Shown here in pieces: positions 1 through 7,541 of a stretch of DNA of 23,174 nucleotides (position 1 is the first letter of the stretch; the number at the start of each line of letters is the position of its first letter). The notes beneath the pieces were generated by a model that searched no databases, had not been told where the DNA came from, and saw only the letters and a program-made list of their open reading frames with translations. Source of the DNA: Chryseobacterium gleum (GTDB lineage Bacteria > Bacteroidota > Bacteroidia > Flavobacteriales_D > Crocinitomicaceae); NCBI GenBank assembly GCA_945877005.1, contig CAMCQL010000005.1, forward strand, positions 1 to 23,174, read 5' to 3'. A program made the position numbers and the translations under genes.

Positions 1-702
1 GCGTCACAAACTGGAAGTTATTCTGGGTATTCATTTGCCATACCTGTGAATTTAGTTCAGAAAATTATGAGAGACATAATTGATTATGGAATCGTTCAAA
101 GAGGCTTCTTAGGTGTTCAAATTGCAGACATATCTCAAGAAATGAAAGAAAAAAATAATTTACCTTCAATTAAAGGGGTTTATGTGAGTAAAGTTACAGA
201 CGATGGAGCGGCAGATAAAGCAGGGGTTAAAGAAGGTAGTGTTGTTTTAAAAGTTGGATTGAAAGAGGTAAATTCGGTTGCTGCACTTCAAGAGGAAATT
301 GGAAAGCGTAGACCTGGCGATAAAGTCAATTTAACCATTAGAAATAAGAAAGGGACAGAAGAGATAGTAGAAGTGACACTTAGAAATAGCGATGGTCAAA
401 CTACCTTACTTGGAAAAAATGAGGTATCTAAAACTAGTGCTTTAGGGGCTGTATTTACAAATTTATCAGACAAAGAGAAAAAGGAATTGAATGTTTCTTT
501 CGGTGTGAAAATCAAAACATTGAATACAGGTAAATTAAAAGCGCTTGGTTTAGAAGAAGGTATGATTATAACTAAGCTAAACAATGAACCAATCGAAAGT
601 GTTGAGCAACTAACCTCTAAATTAAGCGCAGGTAACAAAGGTGTATTGTTAGAAGTTATGACTAAGAGTGGTAAAAAAGATTACATCGGATTTGGTTTGT
701 AA
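1..702 (+). CDS. HtrA/DegP-type serine protease, C-terminal part (5' end outside window)
   Basis: The reading frame is open from base 1, so the gene is cut by the window edge and 233 C-terminal residues are visible. A GTG at 46 is only an internal codon, because the residues before it (TGSYSGYSFAIPV) are the conserved end of the trypsin-like domain just after the catalytic serine, which lies off the window. A first PDZ domain follows (about residues 30-125, starting RGFLGVQI, with GAADKAGVKEGSVVL), then a second, shorter PDZ-like domain (about 150-230, with LGLEEGMIITKLNNEPIES). HtrA family members degrade misfolded proteins in the periplasm and use PDZ domains for substrate binding and oligomer control. 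A hairpin with a T tract follows the stop, so this is the last gene of its transcript. Identity as an HtrA protease is secure; whether it is DegP, DegQ or DegS-like cannot be decided. Confidence 0.9.
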   Translation, partial: ASQTGSYSGYSFAIPVNLVQKIMRDIIDYGIVQRGFLGVQIADISQEMKEKNNLPSIKGVYVSKVTDDGAADKAGVKEGSVVLKVGLKEVNSVAALQEEIGKRRPGDKVNLTIRNKKGTEEIVEVTLRNSDGQTTLLGKNEVSKTSALGAVFTNLSDKEKKELNVSFGVKIKTLNTGKLKALGLEEGMIITKLNNEPIESVEQLTSKLSAGNKGVLLEVMTKSGKKDYIGFGL

Positions 703-709
703 TTACTTG

Positions 710-751
710 TAATAGAATGAATTTTCATTGAATTTCATTCTATTATTTTTT
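710..751 (+). terminator. Intrinsic terminator after the HtrA-type protease
   Basis: A 12-bp AT-rich stem (710-721 pairing with 734-745, TAATAGAATGAA with its complement) has a 12-base loop and is followed at once by a run of T. It lies 8 bases after the stop codon. The stem is weak in G+C, as usual in this genome. Confidence 0.6.
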
Positions 752-811
752 ATTTGTAACCAATATGTAGTATCAACGTTAATAGAAAACGAAGATATGT
801 TAAAATAAAAT

Positions 812-843
812 TTGGATTTCCCATGTATTTGGTTGTAAATTTG
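812..843 (+). promoter_or_regulatory. Bacteroidota-type promoter for rpoD
   Basis: TTG at 812-814, 21 bases, then TAAATTTG at 836-843. This fits the Bacteroidota housekeeping consensus (TTG at about -33, 17-23 bp, TAnnTTTG at about -7). Initiation a few bases downstream would leave a leader of roughly 35-40 bases before the ATG at 887. Confidence 0.6.
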
Positions 844-886
844 CAATCATTATTGAAATCCATTCCTAAAAGAAGGTTAAGTAAAC

Positions 887-1753
887 ATGAGACAACTTAA
901 AATTACCAAGTCGATTACAAATCGCGAAAGTCAATCACTTGATAAATATCTACAAGATATTGGTAGAGAGGAATTAATTACTGCTGAGGAAGAAGTAGAG
1001 TTAGCTCGTAAGATTAAACAAGGCGACCAACGTGCGTTGGAAAAATTAACACGTGCTAATTTACGTTTCGTTGTTTCTGTAGCTAAACAATATCAAAATC
1101 AAGGGTTGACACTTCCTGACTTAATTAATGAGGGTAATCTTGGATTGATTAAAGCGGCACAAAAGTTTGATGAAACACGTGGTTTTAAGTTTATTTCTTA
1201 TGCAGTATGGTGGATTCGTCAGTCAATTTTGCAAGCATTGGCTGAACAAGCTAGGATTGTACGTTTACCTTTGAATCAAGTTGGATCTTTAAATAAAATA
1301 AATAAAGCATTTTCAAAACTTGAACAAGAGTTTGAAAGACCGCCATCAGCTGAAGAATTAGCAGAAGCATTAGAAGTTCCAGAAGACAAAATAAAGGAGA
1401 GTTTAAATGTATCAGGTAGACATGTTTCGATGGATGCACCTCTTTCAACTTCTGAGGACGGAGGTACTTTGATGGACGTTATGGCAAATTCTGATTCTCC
1501 GAAAGCTGACCATTCGTTAATGGCAGAATCACTTCAGAAAGAAATAGAGCGTTCTTTAAGTACACTTACAGATAAAGAAAGAGAAATCATTCGTTTGTTT
1601 TTCGGTATCGGTATGAATCATGGTTTAACTCTTGAGGAAATCGGGGCTAAATTTAATTTAACACGCGAACGTGTTCGTCAAATTAAAGAAAAAGCAATTC
1701 GAAGATTGAGACATACCTCAAGAAATAAGTTGTTAAAATCATATTTAGGATAA
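887..1753 (+). CDS. rpoD: RNA polymerase primary sigma factor (sigma-70/RpoD, Bacteroidota type)
   Basis: The 288-residue protein has the full core of a group 1 sigma factor without the acidic region 1.1. Region 1.2 lies at about residues 17-50 (SLDKYLQDIGREELITAEEE), region 2 at about 52-125 (NLRFVVSVAKQY, GNLGLIKAA, and the -10 recognition stretch FISYAVWWIRQSI), region 3 at about 125-210, and region 4 at about 225-285 with the helix-turn-helix LTLEEIGAKFNLTRERVRQI. The short form is the rule in Bacteroidota, whose RpoD recognises the TTG/TAnnTTTG promoters seen in this window. The gene has its own promoter and is separate from the protease upstream. GAPDH follows after 67 bases on the same strand. 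The identification is essentially certain. Confidence 0.97.
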   Translation: MRQLKITKSITNRESQSLDKYLQDIGREELITAEEEVELARKIKQGDQRALEKLTRANLRFVVSVAKQYQNQGLTLPDLINEGNLGLIKAAQKFDETRGFKFISYAVWWIRQSILQALAEQARIVRLPLNQVGSLNKINKAFSKLEQEFERPPSAEELAEALEVPEDKIKESLNVSGRHVSMDAPLSTSEDGGTLMDVMANSDSPKADHSLMAESLQKEIERSLSTLTDKEREIIRLFFGIGMNHGLTLEEIGAKFNLTRERVRQIKEKAIRRLRHTSRNKLLKSYLG

Positions 1754-1774
1754 TCTTTACGGCTTCAATTGTTA

Positions 1775-1804
1775 TTGGTTAGTCTTTTATTATTTATAGT
1801 TTAA
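1775..1804 (+). promoter_or_regulatory. Possible promoter for the GAPDH gene
   Basis: TTG at 1775-1777 is separated by 19 bases from TAGTTTAA at 1797-1804, which matches TAnnTTTG at four of its six fixed positions. It is 16 bases before the GAPDH ATG. GAPDH could instead be read through from rpoD, since no terminator is visible between them. Confidence 0.3.
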
Positions 1805-1820
1805 TTTTCAAATTTATCGC

Positions 1821-3272
1821 ATGGAATCTGTTGTGGGTTACGAAAAAGAGTTAAATGCACATGTTAAAAAAGAACGTGCTGCAGTTGTTTTGTCAAGTAA
1901 AACGGGTGAGTTACTTTATGACAAGGGAATCGAGTTAGTATTATTTAGAAATCAGTTAATTGATGTTACAATTTCTGAAATTTTAAACTTACACGATTAC
2001 GCTAAAAATGTAGTAAACAAACCAATTGATGTATTTACAACTTCTGAATTAGCAGAGGAAATTTACACAATGAACTTAGCGCCTGCTAAATTGGATATCG
2101 GTAAGTTAGCATCAGAATGGTTGACAAATCAATCGGATTACACATCAAAAAAAGAGTTTTTAAGTGATAAATTAAAAGGTTTCGACGTAGTAAGTTCAGA
2201 GCCTATTGAACCACGTGATGTTGTGTTATACGGTTTTGGTAGAATTGGTAGAATTGCTGCACGTGAATTGATTAAACAAGCTGGAAAAGGTCAACAATTA
2301 AGATTAAGAGCAATTGTGACTAGAGGTTCAACGGATAAAGAAATTATTAAAAGAGCTTCTTTATTAAGAATGGATTCTGTTCACGGTGCATTTAAAGGAA
2401 CAGTTGATGTTGATTTAGAGAAAAAAGCATTGGTTATAAACGGACAGATTGTTAACTTAATTGACGCTGCAAATCCAGAGAGTGTAGATTACACTGCTTA
2501 TGGGATTAATAATGCATTAGTTATTGATAATACAGGCGTTTTTACTAATAGAGAGGCTTTGTCTAGACATTTGCAAGCAAAAGGAGTTTCTAAAGTTTTA
2601 TTAACAGCACCAGGAAAAGAAATTCCAAACGTGGTGTACGGAATCAATCAAGGTGATTTGGACTTAGAAAATGAACAGATTTTCTCAGCTGCATCTTGTA
2701 CAACTAATGCGATAACTCCTGTTTTAAAAGTAATTAACGATCAATTAGGTGTTGTTAAAGGTCATATTGAAACTGTTCATGCTTATACGAATGACCAAAA
2801 CTTATTAGATAACATGCATAAAAGTTCTCGAAGAGGTCGTTCTGCTGCAATTAATATGGTAATTACTTCTACTGGTGCTGGTTCTGCAGTAACTAAAGTA
2901 ATTCCATCATTGAAAGATAAATTAACTGCAAATGCTGTTCGTGTCCCAACACCAAATGGTTCTTTAGCAATTTTAAATTTACAAGTAGGAAAGAAAACTA
3001 CTGTTGAGGAAGTGAATTCATTATTGAAAGATGCTGCTTTAAATGGGGAACTTGTAAATCAAATTTATTATTCTTTCGATCCAGAATTGGTATCAAGTGA
3101 TATCATTGGAAACACATGTTGTTCAGTCTATGATTCTGTAGCAACTATTGTATCGCCTGATTCTGAAAACATTGTATTGTATGTTTGGTATGATAATGAA
3201 TTTGGGTATACAAAACAAGTAATTAGAATGGCTAAGTACATTTCTAAAGTACAGCGTAAAATTTATTATTAA
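1821..3272 (+). CDS. gap: Glyceraldehyde-3-phosphate dehydrogenase, long form with N-terminal extension
   Basis: GAPDH oxidises glyceraldehyde 3-phosphate to 1,3-bisphosphoglycerate with NAD(P)+ in glycolysis, or runs in reverse in gluconeogenesis. The protein has 483 residues against about 335 in the classical enzyme. The Rossmann domain begins only near residue 134 (VVLYGFGRIGR), so about 130 extra residues precede it. The catalytic cysteine is Cys293 in SAASCTTNAITP, the partner histidine is His320 in VHAYTND, the phosphate-binding arginine is in RVPTPNGS (about 374-381), and the C-terminal WYDNEFGY signature is present. The catalytic equipment is therefore complete. The extension is mostly charged and helical-looking, with no known motif I can name. 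Long GAPDHs of this sort occur in Bacteroidota and some other lineages; the role of the extension is unknown to me. The gene ends before a strong bidirectional hairpin. Confidence 0.95.
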   Translation: MESVVGYEKELNAHVKKERAAVVLSSKTGELLYDKGIELVLFRNQLIDVTISEILNLHDYAKNVVNKPIDVFTTSELAEEIYTMNLAPAKLDIGKLASEWLTNQSDYTSKKEFLSDKLKGFDVVSSEPIEPRDVVLYGFGRIGRIAARELIKQAGKGQQLRLRAIVTRGSTDKEIIKRASLLRMDSVHGAFKGTVDVDLEKKALVINGQIVNLIDAANPESVDYTAYGINNALVIDNTGVFTNREALSRHLQAKGVSKVLLTAPGKEIPNVVYGINQGDLDLENEQIFSAASCTTNAITPVLKVINDQLGVVKGHIETVHAYTNDQNLLDNMHKSSRRGRSAAINMVITSTGAGSAVTKVIPSLKDKLTANAVRVPTPNGSLAILNLQVGKKTTVEEVNSLLKDAALNGELVNQIYYSFDPELVSSDIIGNTCCSVYDSVATIVSPDSENIVLYVWYDNEFGYTKQVIRMAKYISKVQRKIYY

Positions 3273-3284
3273 TTATTTCGTGAT

Positions 3285-3324
3285 TAAACAAAAAAGCCTC
3301 TAAATTTAGAGGCTTTTTTGTTTA
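3285..3324. terminator. Bidirectional terminator: 40-bp perfect palindrome
   Basis: Bases 3285-3304 are the exact reverse complement of 3305-3324. The core GCCTC/GAGGC is flanked by A and T runs, giving a U tract in either direction. It sits between the convergent genes gap (stop 12 bases before) and efp (stop 62 bases away on the other strand), so it can end both transcripts. Confidence 0.85.
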
Positions 3325-3356
3325 ATATAAAATTCAGTTGATTGTCTAATATTTTG

Positions 3357-3387
3357 AGTATTAATTTAAGAGTTAAATTCTAATACT
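3357..3387. repeat. Secondary AT-rich inverted repeat at the efp 3' end
   Basis: AGTATTA (3357-3363) pairs with TAATACT (3381-3387), and inside it ATTTAA pairs with TTAAAT, with a two-base bulge and a GAG loop. On the efp strand it starts at the stop codon but no T tract follows, so it is not a classical terminator. It may shield the efp mRNA end or be chance in AT-rich DNA. Confidence 0.35.
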
Positions 3388-3953
3388 TATTTTTTAACTC
3401 GCTCAACATAAACACCCGTACGGGTATCAATTTTAATGATTTCACCATTGTCTATAAATAAAGGTACTCTAACTTCAGCGCCTGTAGCTATTGTTGCTGG
3501 TTTCATAGTATTAGTTGCAGTATCCCCTTTGATTCCAGGTTCAGTATAGGTAACTTCAGAAACGATATAAAATGGAAGCTCAACAACAAGTGGGTTTTCT
3601 TCTTCAGCGTGGAAAAGGATATTGCAAACCATCCCTTCTACTAAAAAACCAGGTTTTTCAATCATTTTTCCAGGTATTGTAACTTGTTCGAATGATTCAT
3701 TGTTCATGAAAATAAAATCTTGACCTTCTTGATAAAGGTATTGGTATTCTCTATTTTCAATACGAACAATGTCAATCTTATGTCCCGCTGAAAAAGTGTT
3801 GTCTAAAACTTTTCCAGTTTCAATTTGACGTAATTTTGTACGTACAAAAGCAGGTCCTTTTCCAGGTTTAACGTGTTGGAATTCAATTATTTGAAATAGT
3901 TTTTCGTTATGTCTGATGCATAACCCATTTTTAATTTCTGCAGTAGTTGCCAT
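3387..3953 (-). CDS. efp: Translation elongation factor P
   Basis: EF-P binds the ribosome between the P and E sites and relieves stalling at polyproline stretches. Starting at the ATG at 3953 the protein is 188 residues, the usual EF-P length. An in-frame TTG at 3971 would add six residues, but that TTG is part of the TAAATTTG promoter element, so transcripts would start after it. The KOW-like N domain contains the loop HVKPGKGPAF, whose lysine (Lys32) is at the position post-translationally modified in many bacteria. The C-terminal OB domain ends with the conserved IDTRTGVYVERVKK. No EpmA, EpmB or EarP gene is in the window, so the modification state cannot be inferred. The gene is transcribed alone, divergent from secDF and convergent with gap. 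Confidence 0.97.
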   Translation of the reverse strand: MATTAEIKNGLCIRHNEKLFQIIEFQHVKPGKGPAFVRTKLRQIETGKVLDNTFSAGHKIDIVRIENREYQYLYQEGQDFIFMNNESFEQVTIPGKMIEKPGFLVEGMVCNILFHAEEENPLVVELPFYIVSEVTYTEPGIKGDTATNTMKPATIATGAEVRVPLFIDNGEIIKIDTRTGVYVERVKK

Positions 3954-3968
3954 AAAATATTTTTTTTG

Positions 3969-3976
3969 CAAATTTA
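3969..3976 (-). promoter_or_regulatory. -7 element of the efp promoter
   Basis: On the reverse strand this reads TAAATTTG, an exact TAnnTTTG match. It lies 15 bases before the ATG at 3953, so the leader must be very short. No clear -33 TTG is visible at the expected spacing. The element rules out the in-frame TTG as a start. Confidence 0.55.
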
Positions 3977-4085
3977 AATAAAAAATGAGCCCTTTTTTAA
4001 GGTATTACATAAATAAATACGAATACATTAGTGGGTTTTTATAGTTGATGGTCTAGAAATTAAAGAAAGCTTTTTTATTTATTAA

Positions 4086-4116
4086 TTGATTTTGATGAAT
4101 CTAAATTCTATATTTG
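4086..4116 (+). promoter_or_regulatory. Bacteroidota-type promoter for secDF
   Basis: TTG at 4086-4088, 20 bases, then TATATTTG at 4109-4116, an exact match in sequence and spacing. The ATG of secDF follows 32 bases later. The divergent efp promoter is about 110 bases to the left; I see nothing else in that stretch. Confidence 0.65.
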
Positions 4117-4148
4117 CAATCATTAATAATAAAAGTTAATTTACGATT

Positions 4149-7142
4149 ATGCGTAACAAAGGTTTTTTTTGGTTTTTGACAATCGTTTTGGTTGCAGTAT
4201 GTGTGTATCAATTGTCATTTACCTGGGTGTCAAATTCTGTAGAAGCAAAAGCTGAGAAAGAAGCAGTATTTAGAGTTGAGGATCTTAAGAAAGAAGCTCA
4301 AAAAAACAACGGTAAAGCTTTTTTACCTAACGGTACTGAGGTTGACTTTGGTGATCCTGAGACATACGAGTTAGCAAAAGCTGCTTACGTGAATCAAATT
4401 TTAAAGGAGAAAGCAACGGATAAAGTATATCCTGTTATTGGTTCAAATTTTCAAGATGTTAAAAATAGATCTCTTGCTTTTGGATTGGATTTAGTAGGGG
4501 GGATGAGTGTTACTTTAGAAGTTTCAGTTCCTGAGCTTGTGAAAAGTATGGCAAGAAATCCTAGAGATTCTAAATTCAAAAAACCTTATGAATCTGCTTT
4601 AGCAATTCATTTAACTAAAGGTGGAGATTTTATCGATTTGTTTTCGAAAGAGTTTAAAAAATTCAATAATAATTCTTTAATAGTTAGGGAATTTTCTATT
4701 GAAGAAATAGAAGAACTTGATAAAAACTCTTCAAATTCCGAAGTTATTTCTTACTTAAGAAATAAAGTAGCAAGCTCAATGGATGGCGTTGAACAAATTA
4801 TGAATAAACGTATCAATCAATTTGGTGTTGCACAACCTAACATTCAAAAAGATCCATCAAGACACCGTTTATATATTGAATTGCCAGGAGTACAAGATGA
4901 AGCTACTGTTGCAGAAAAGTTACAATCAACGGCTAATCTTCAGTTTTTTGAGACTTATCAAAAAGAAGATTTACAAATGTTGTTATCGCAAGCGAATCAA
5001 TTATCATTGCAAGCTGAAGTTTTAGTGAAAGAAATTGACACTACTGTTGTGAATGACTCTCTCTCTTCAGCTAAAGTTGATAGTGTAAAAAAACCATTAA
5101 ATTCATTCGACTTTAATTCTTCAAAGAAAGGGTTGGACGTCTTATTAAGTGGTGGTTCTTCGGTAGTAATTGGTTATACCAATATTCAAGACAAAGAAAA
5201 AGTAGATAAAATTATTCGTAGAAAAGATATTCAAGCATTGTTTCCTTCAGATTTGAAATTTATGTGGTCTGCGAATCCTGAAAATGTTTCTTTAAATTCT
5301 AAAGAGACAAAATACGTGCTTTACGCTGTTAAATTACCTGAATCAGGAAAAGCCAATGTTGGAGGTAAAGACATTAAAAATGCTACGAAAGGATTGAATC
5401 AACAATCGGGAGATGTTACTGTAGATTTGAGTATGACTGTTGAAGGTGCAGATAAGTGGGCGCAAATGACTTCAGATAACGTCGGTAAATTTGTAGCTAT
5501 TACTATGGATGATGTTGTTTATTCTGCTCCACGTGTAAATGAAGCAATTACTGGAGGAAATACACAAATATCTGGAAGTTTTACAATTGAAGACGCGACA
5601 GATTTAGCAGGGTTATTAAATGGTGGTGCTTTACCTGCACCATGTGTTATTAAAGAACAAACAAAAGTAGGACCAACTATTGGTGTTGAAAACACAAAAG
5701 CTGGTTTGACATCATTTGTATTGGCTTTAGTGGTTGTTTTCCTTTTTATGATCTTATTTTATGGAAAAGCGGGTATCATAGCTGACATCACTTTGTTTGT
5801 AAATATCCTTTTCATTTTTGGAACCTTGGCATCATTTGGTGCAGTATTGACATTAGCCGGTATTGCTGGTATCGTATTAACTATTGGTATGGCTGTCGAT
5901 GCAAATGTATTGATCTATGAACGTATTAAAGAAGAATTAGCAAATGGTGTTGATTTAAAAGGTTCAGTGGAAGCGGGTTTTTCGAAAGCTTTATCCTCAA
6001 TTATAGATGCTAACGTTACAACATTACTTACGGCTGTAGTATTAAAAGTATTTGGTTCTGGACCAATCGAATCTTTTGCAACAACTTTGATTATTGGTAT
6101 TTTTACTTCTGTATTTGCAGCAGTAGTAATTACTCGATTAATTGTATTAAGACAAATGGAAAAAGGAAAAGATTTATCTTTTGAAACTTCTTTTTCTAAA
6201 GGTTGGTTTAAGAATATAAATATAAATTTTGTTGGAAATAGAAAAATATATTATTCAGTGTCAGGTATTTGTATTGCTATTGGTTTAGTATCATTGGTTA
6301 CAAAAGGTTTGAATCCAAGTGTTGAATTTTCTGGTGGACGTACTTTTGCAGTTAAATTTGATAAACCTGCAGATATTGAGTTGATTCGTTCAAATTTAGG
6401 TAAGGTATTTGTTGAAAATGGAAAACCAGCTTCTATTGAAATTAAAACTAAAGCGAATAGTTATAATGTAGACATTACAACTAATTATAAATTATCCAAA
6501 GAGAATGCTAATAATGATGTGAACGCAAAATTAAAAGAAGGGTTAGATAATTGTAAGAGTAAATTAGGAAACCATAAAGTATTAGAAGCAAGAAGCGTTT
6601 CTGCATCTGTATCTAAAGAATTAATTACTTCTTCAGCTATAACAATTTTGTTATCCTTGATAATCATGTTTGCATACATTTGGTTTAGATTTGGTAAGTG
6701 GGAATATTCAACAAGTGCAATTCTAGCCCTTGCCCATGACGTATTGTTTGTATTGTCAGTATTCTCAATTTTCCATGGTATGCTTCCTTTCACGATGGAT
6801 GTTGACCAATCGTTCATTGCAGCTATTCTTACCGTTATTGGTTACTCAATAAATGATACGGTAATTGTTTACGATAGGATTCGAGAAAACATAACGTTCC
6901 ATAAGCATGAAAACGATCACAAAGCTCAAATTAATGATTCTTTAAATTCTACTTTATCGAGAACTATTAATACTTCATTAACTACCTTTTTGGTATTAGT
7001 AGTAATCTTTATTTTTGGTGGAGCTGCAATTCAAGGATTTATATTCGCCTTAATGATTGGTGTATTTGTTGGAACTTATTCATCTATATGTATTGCGACA
7101 CCATTATTAATTGATTTAGATAAAAAAATTAAAACGAAATAA
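4149..7142 (+). CDS. secDF: Protein translocase SecDF, fused SecD-SecF
   Basis: SecDF is an RND-type inner-membrane protein that uses the proton gradient to help pull preproteins out of SecYEG on the periplasmic side. The 997-residue protein combines SecD and SecF. The SecD half starts with a membrane segment (about 6-24), has the conserved GLDLVGGM (112-119), a large periplasmic P1 domain, and a membrane block containing TIGMAVDANVLIYERIKEE (578-596) with the charged residues of the proton path. The SecF half begins near residue 697, has VEFSGGR (about 725) in place of the usual DFTGG motif, and carries VIGYSINDTVIVYDRIREN (about 895-913). Fusion in one chain is usual in Bacteroidota and some Firmicutes, while Proteobacteria have two genes. 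YajC is not adjacent. The gene has its own promoter. Confidence 0.97.
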   Translation: MRNKGFFWFLTIVLVAVCVYQLSFTWVSNSVEAKAEKEAVFRVEDLKKEAQKNNGKAFLPNGTEVDFGDPETYELAKAAYVNQILKEKATDKVYPVIGSNFQDVKNRSLAFGLDLVGGMSVTLEVSVPELVKSMARNPRDSKFKKPYESALAIHLTKGGDFIDLFSKEFKKFNNNSLIVREFSIEEIEELDKNSSNSEVISYLRNKVASSMDGVEQIMNKRINQFGVAQPNIQKDPSRHRLYIELPGVQDEATVAEKLQSTANLQFFETYQKEDLQMLLSQANQLSLQAEVLVKEIDTTVVNDSLSSAKVDSVKKPLNSFDFNSSKKGLDVLLSGGSSVVIGYTNIQDKEKVDKIIRRKDIQALFPSDLKFMWSANPENVSLNSKETKYVLYAVKLPESGKANVGGKDIKNATKGLNQQSGDVTVDLSMTVEGADKWAQMTSDNVGKFVAITMDDVVYSAPRVNEAITGGNTQISGSFTIEDATDLAGLLNGGALPAPCVIKEQTKVGPTIGVENTKAGLTSFVLALVVVFLFMILFYGKAGIIADITLFVNILFIFGTLASFGAVLTLAGIAGIVLTIGMAVDANVLIYERIKEELANGVDLKGSVEAGFSKALSSIIDANVTTLLTAVVLKVFGSGPIESFATTLIIGIFTSVFAAVVITRLIVLRQMEKGKDLSFETSFSKGWFKNININFVGNRKIYYSVSGICIAIGLVSLVTKGLNPSVEFSGGRTFAVKFDKPADIELIRSNLGKVFVENGKPASIEIKTKANSYNVDITTNYKLSKENANNDVNAKLKEGLDNCKSKLGNHKVLEARSVSASVSKELITSSAITILLSLIIMFAYIWFRFGKWEYSTSAILALAHDVLFVLSVFSIFHGMLPFTMDVDQSFIAAILTVIGYSINDTVIVYDRIRENITFHKHENDHKAQINDSLNSTLSRTINTSLTTFLVLVVIFIFGGAAIQGFIFALMIGVFVGTYSSICIATPLLIDLDKKIKTK

Positions 7143-7172
7143 ATATTCGTGTAATTTATCAAAAAAATAATT

Positions 7173-7180
7173 TATATTTG
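7173..7180 (+). promoter_or_regulatory. -7 element of the rpmE2 promoter
   Basis: TATATTTG, an exact TAnnTTTG match, ends 33 bases before the L31 ATG. No TTG is seen at the expected -33 position, where GTG (7149-7151) is the nearest variant. Confidence 0.5.
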
Positions 7181-7213
7181 CACTTTAATTTCAAGAATAA
7201 ATAACCTGAACAT

Positions 7214-7468
7214 ATGAAAAAAGACATCCATCCAGAAGATTACAGATTAGTTGTATTTAAAGATATGACGAATGAATATACTTTTTTGTGCCATTCTTCT
7301 GCTGCATCAAAAGAAAACATTACTTGGACAGATGGTAATGATTATCCACTTGTGAAATTAGATATTTCTCATACATCTCACCCTTTCTTTACAGGTGTTG
7401 TTAAATTTGTAGATACAGCAGGTAGAATTGATAAGTTTAATTCAAGATACGGAAAACATAAAAAATAA
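7214..7468 (+). CDS. rpmE2: 50S ribosomal protein L31, type B
   Basis: This 84-residue protein has the L31 pattern from its start (MKKDIHPEDYRLVVFKDM) through SHPFFTG and GRIDKFNSRYGK. It has only one cysteine (FLCHSS) and lacks the four-residue zinc site of type A L31, so it is the C-minus, zinc-independent type B. In bacteria that carry both forms, the B form replaces the zinc form under zinc limitation. Here it may be the only copy, but the window cannot show this, and no Zur-like site is evident upstream. It is monocistronic, with a promoter 33 bases upstream and a clear terminator after it. Confidence 0.95.
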   Translation: MKKDIHPEDYRLVVFKDMTNEYTFLCHSSAASKENITWTDGNDYPLVKLDISHTSHPFFTGVVKFVDTAGRIDKFNSRYGKHKK

Positions 7469-7486
7469 AATAATATTTTTTTTATG

Positions 7487-7512
7487 AGCCCTCTTCTGAG
7501 GGCTTTTTTTTT
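7487..7512 (+). terminator. Intrinsic terminator after rpmE2
   Basis: The 7-bp G+C-rich stem AGCCCTC/GAGGGCT (7487-7493 with 7498-7504), TTCT loop and T tract 7505-7512 make this the most conventional rho-independent terminator in the window. Confidence 0.9.
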
Positions 7513-7541
7513 GTATAATTGTATTTATTGAATTAGTTGAG

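Noticed and set aside
46..48. GTG as start of the protease gene
   Set aside because: The frame is open to base 1 and the residues before it are the conserved end of the HtrA protease domain; the gene starts outside the window.
3285..3324. 40-bp palindrome as a recombination or regulator-binding site
   Set aside because: Its position between two convergent stops and the flanking A/T runs are explained by a bidirectional terminator; no integrase or mobile gene is near.
6485..6817. Antisense open frames inside secDF and other large genes
   Set aside because: They lie opposite strongly conserved coding sequence, have no promoter or family resemblance, and are expected by chance.
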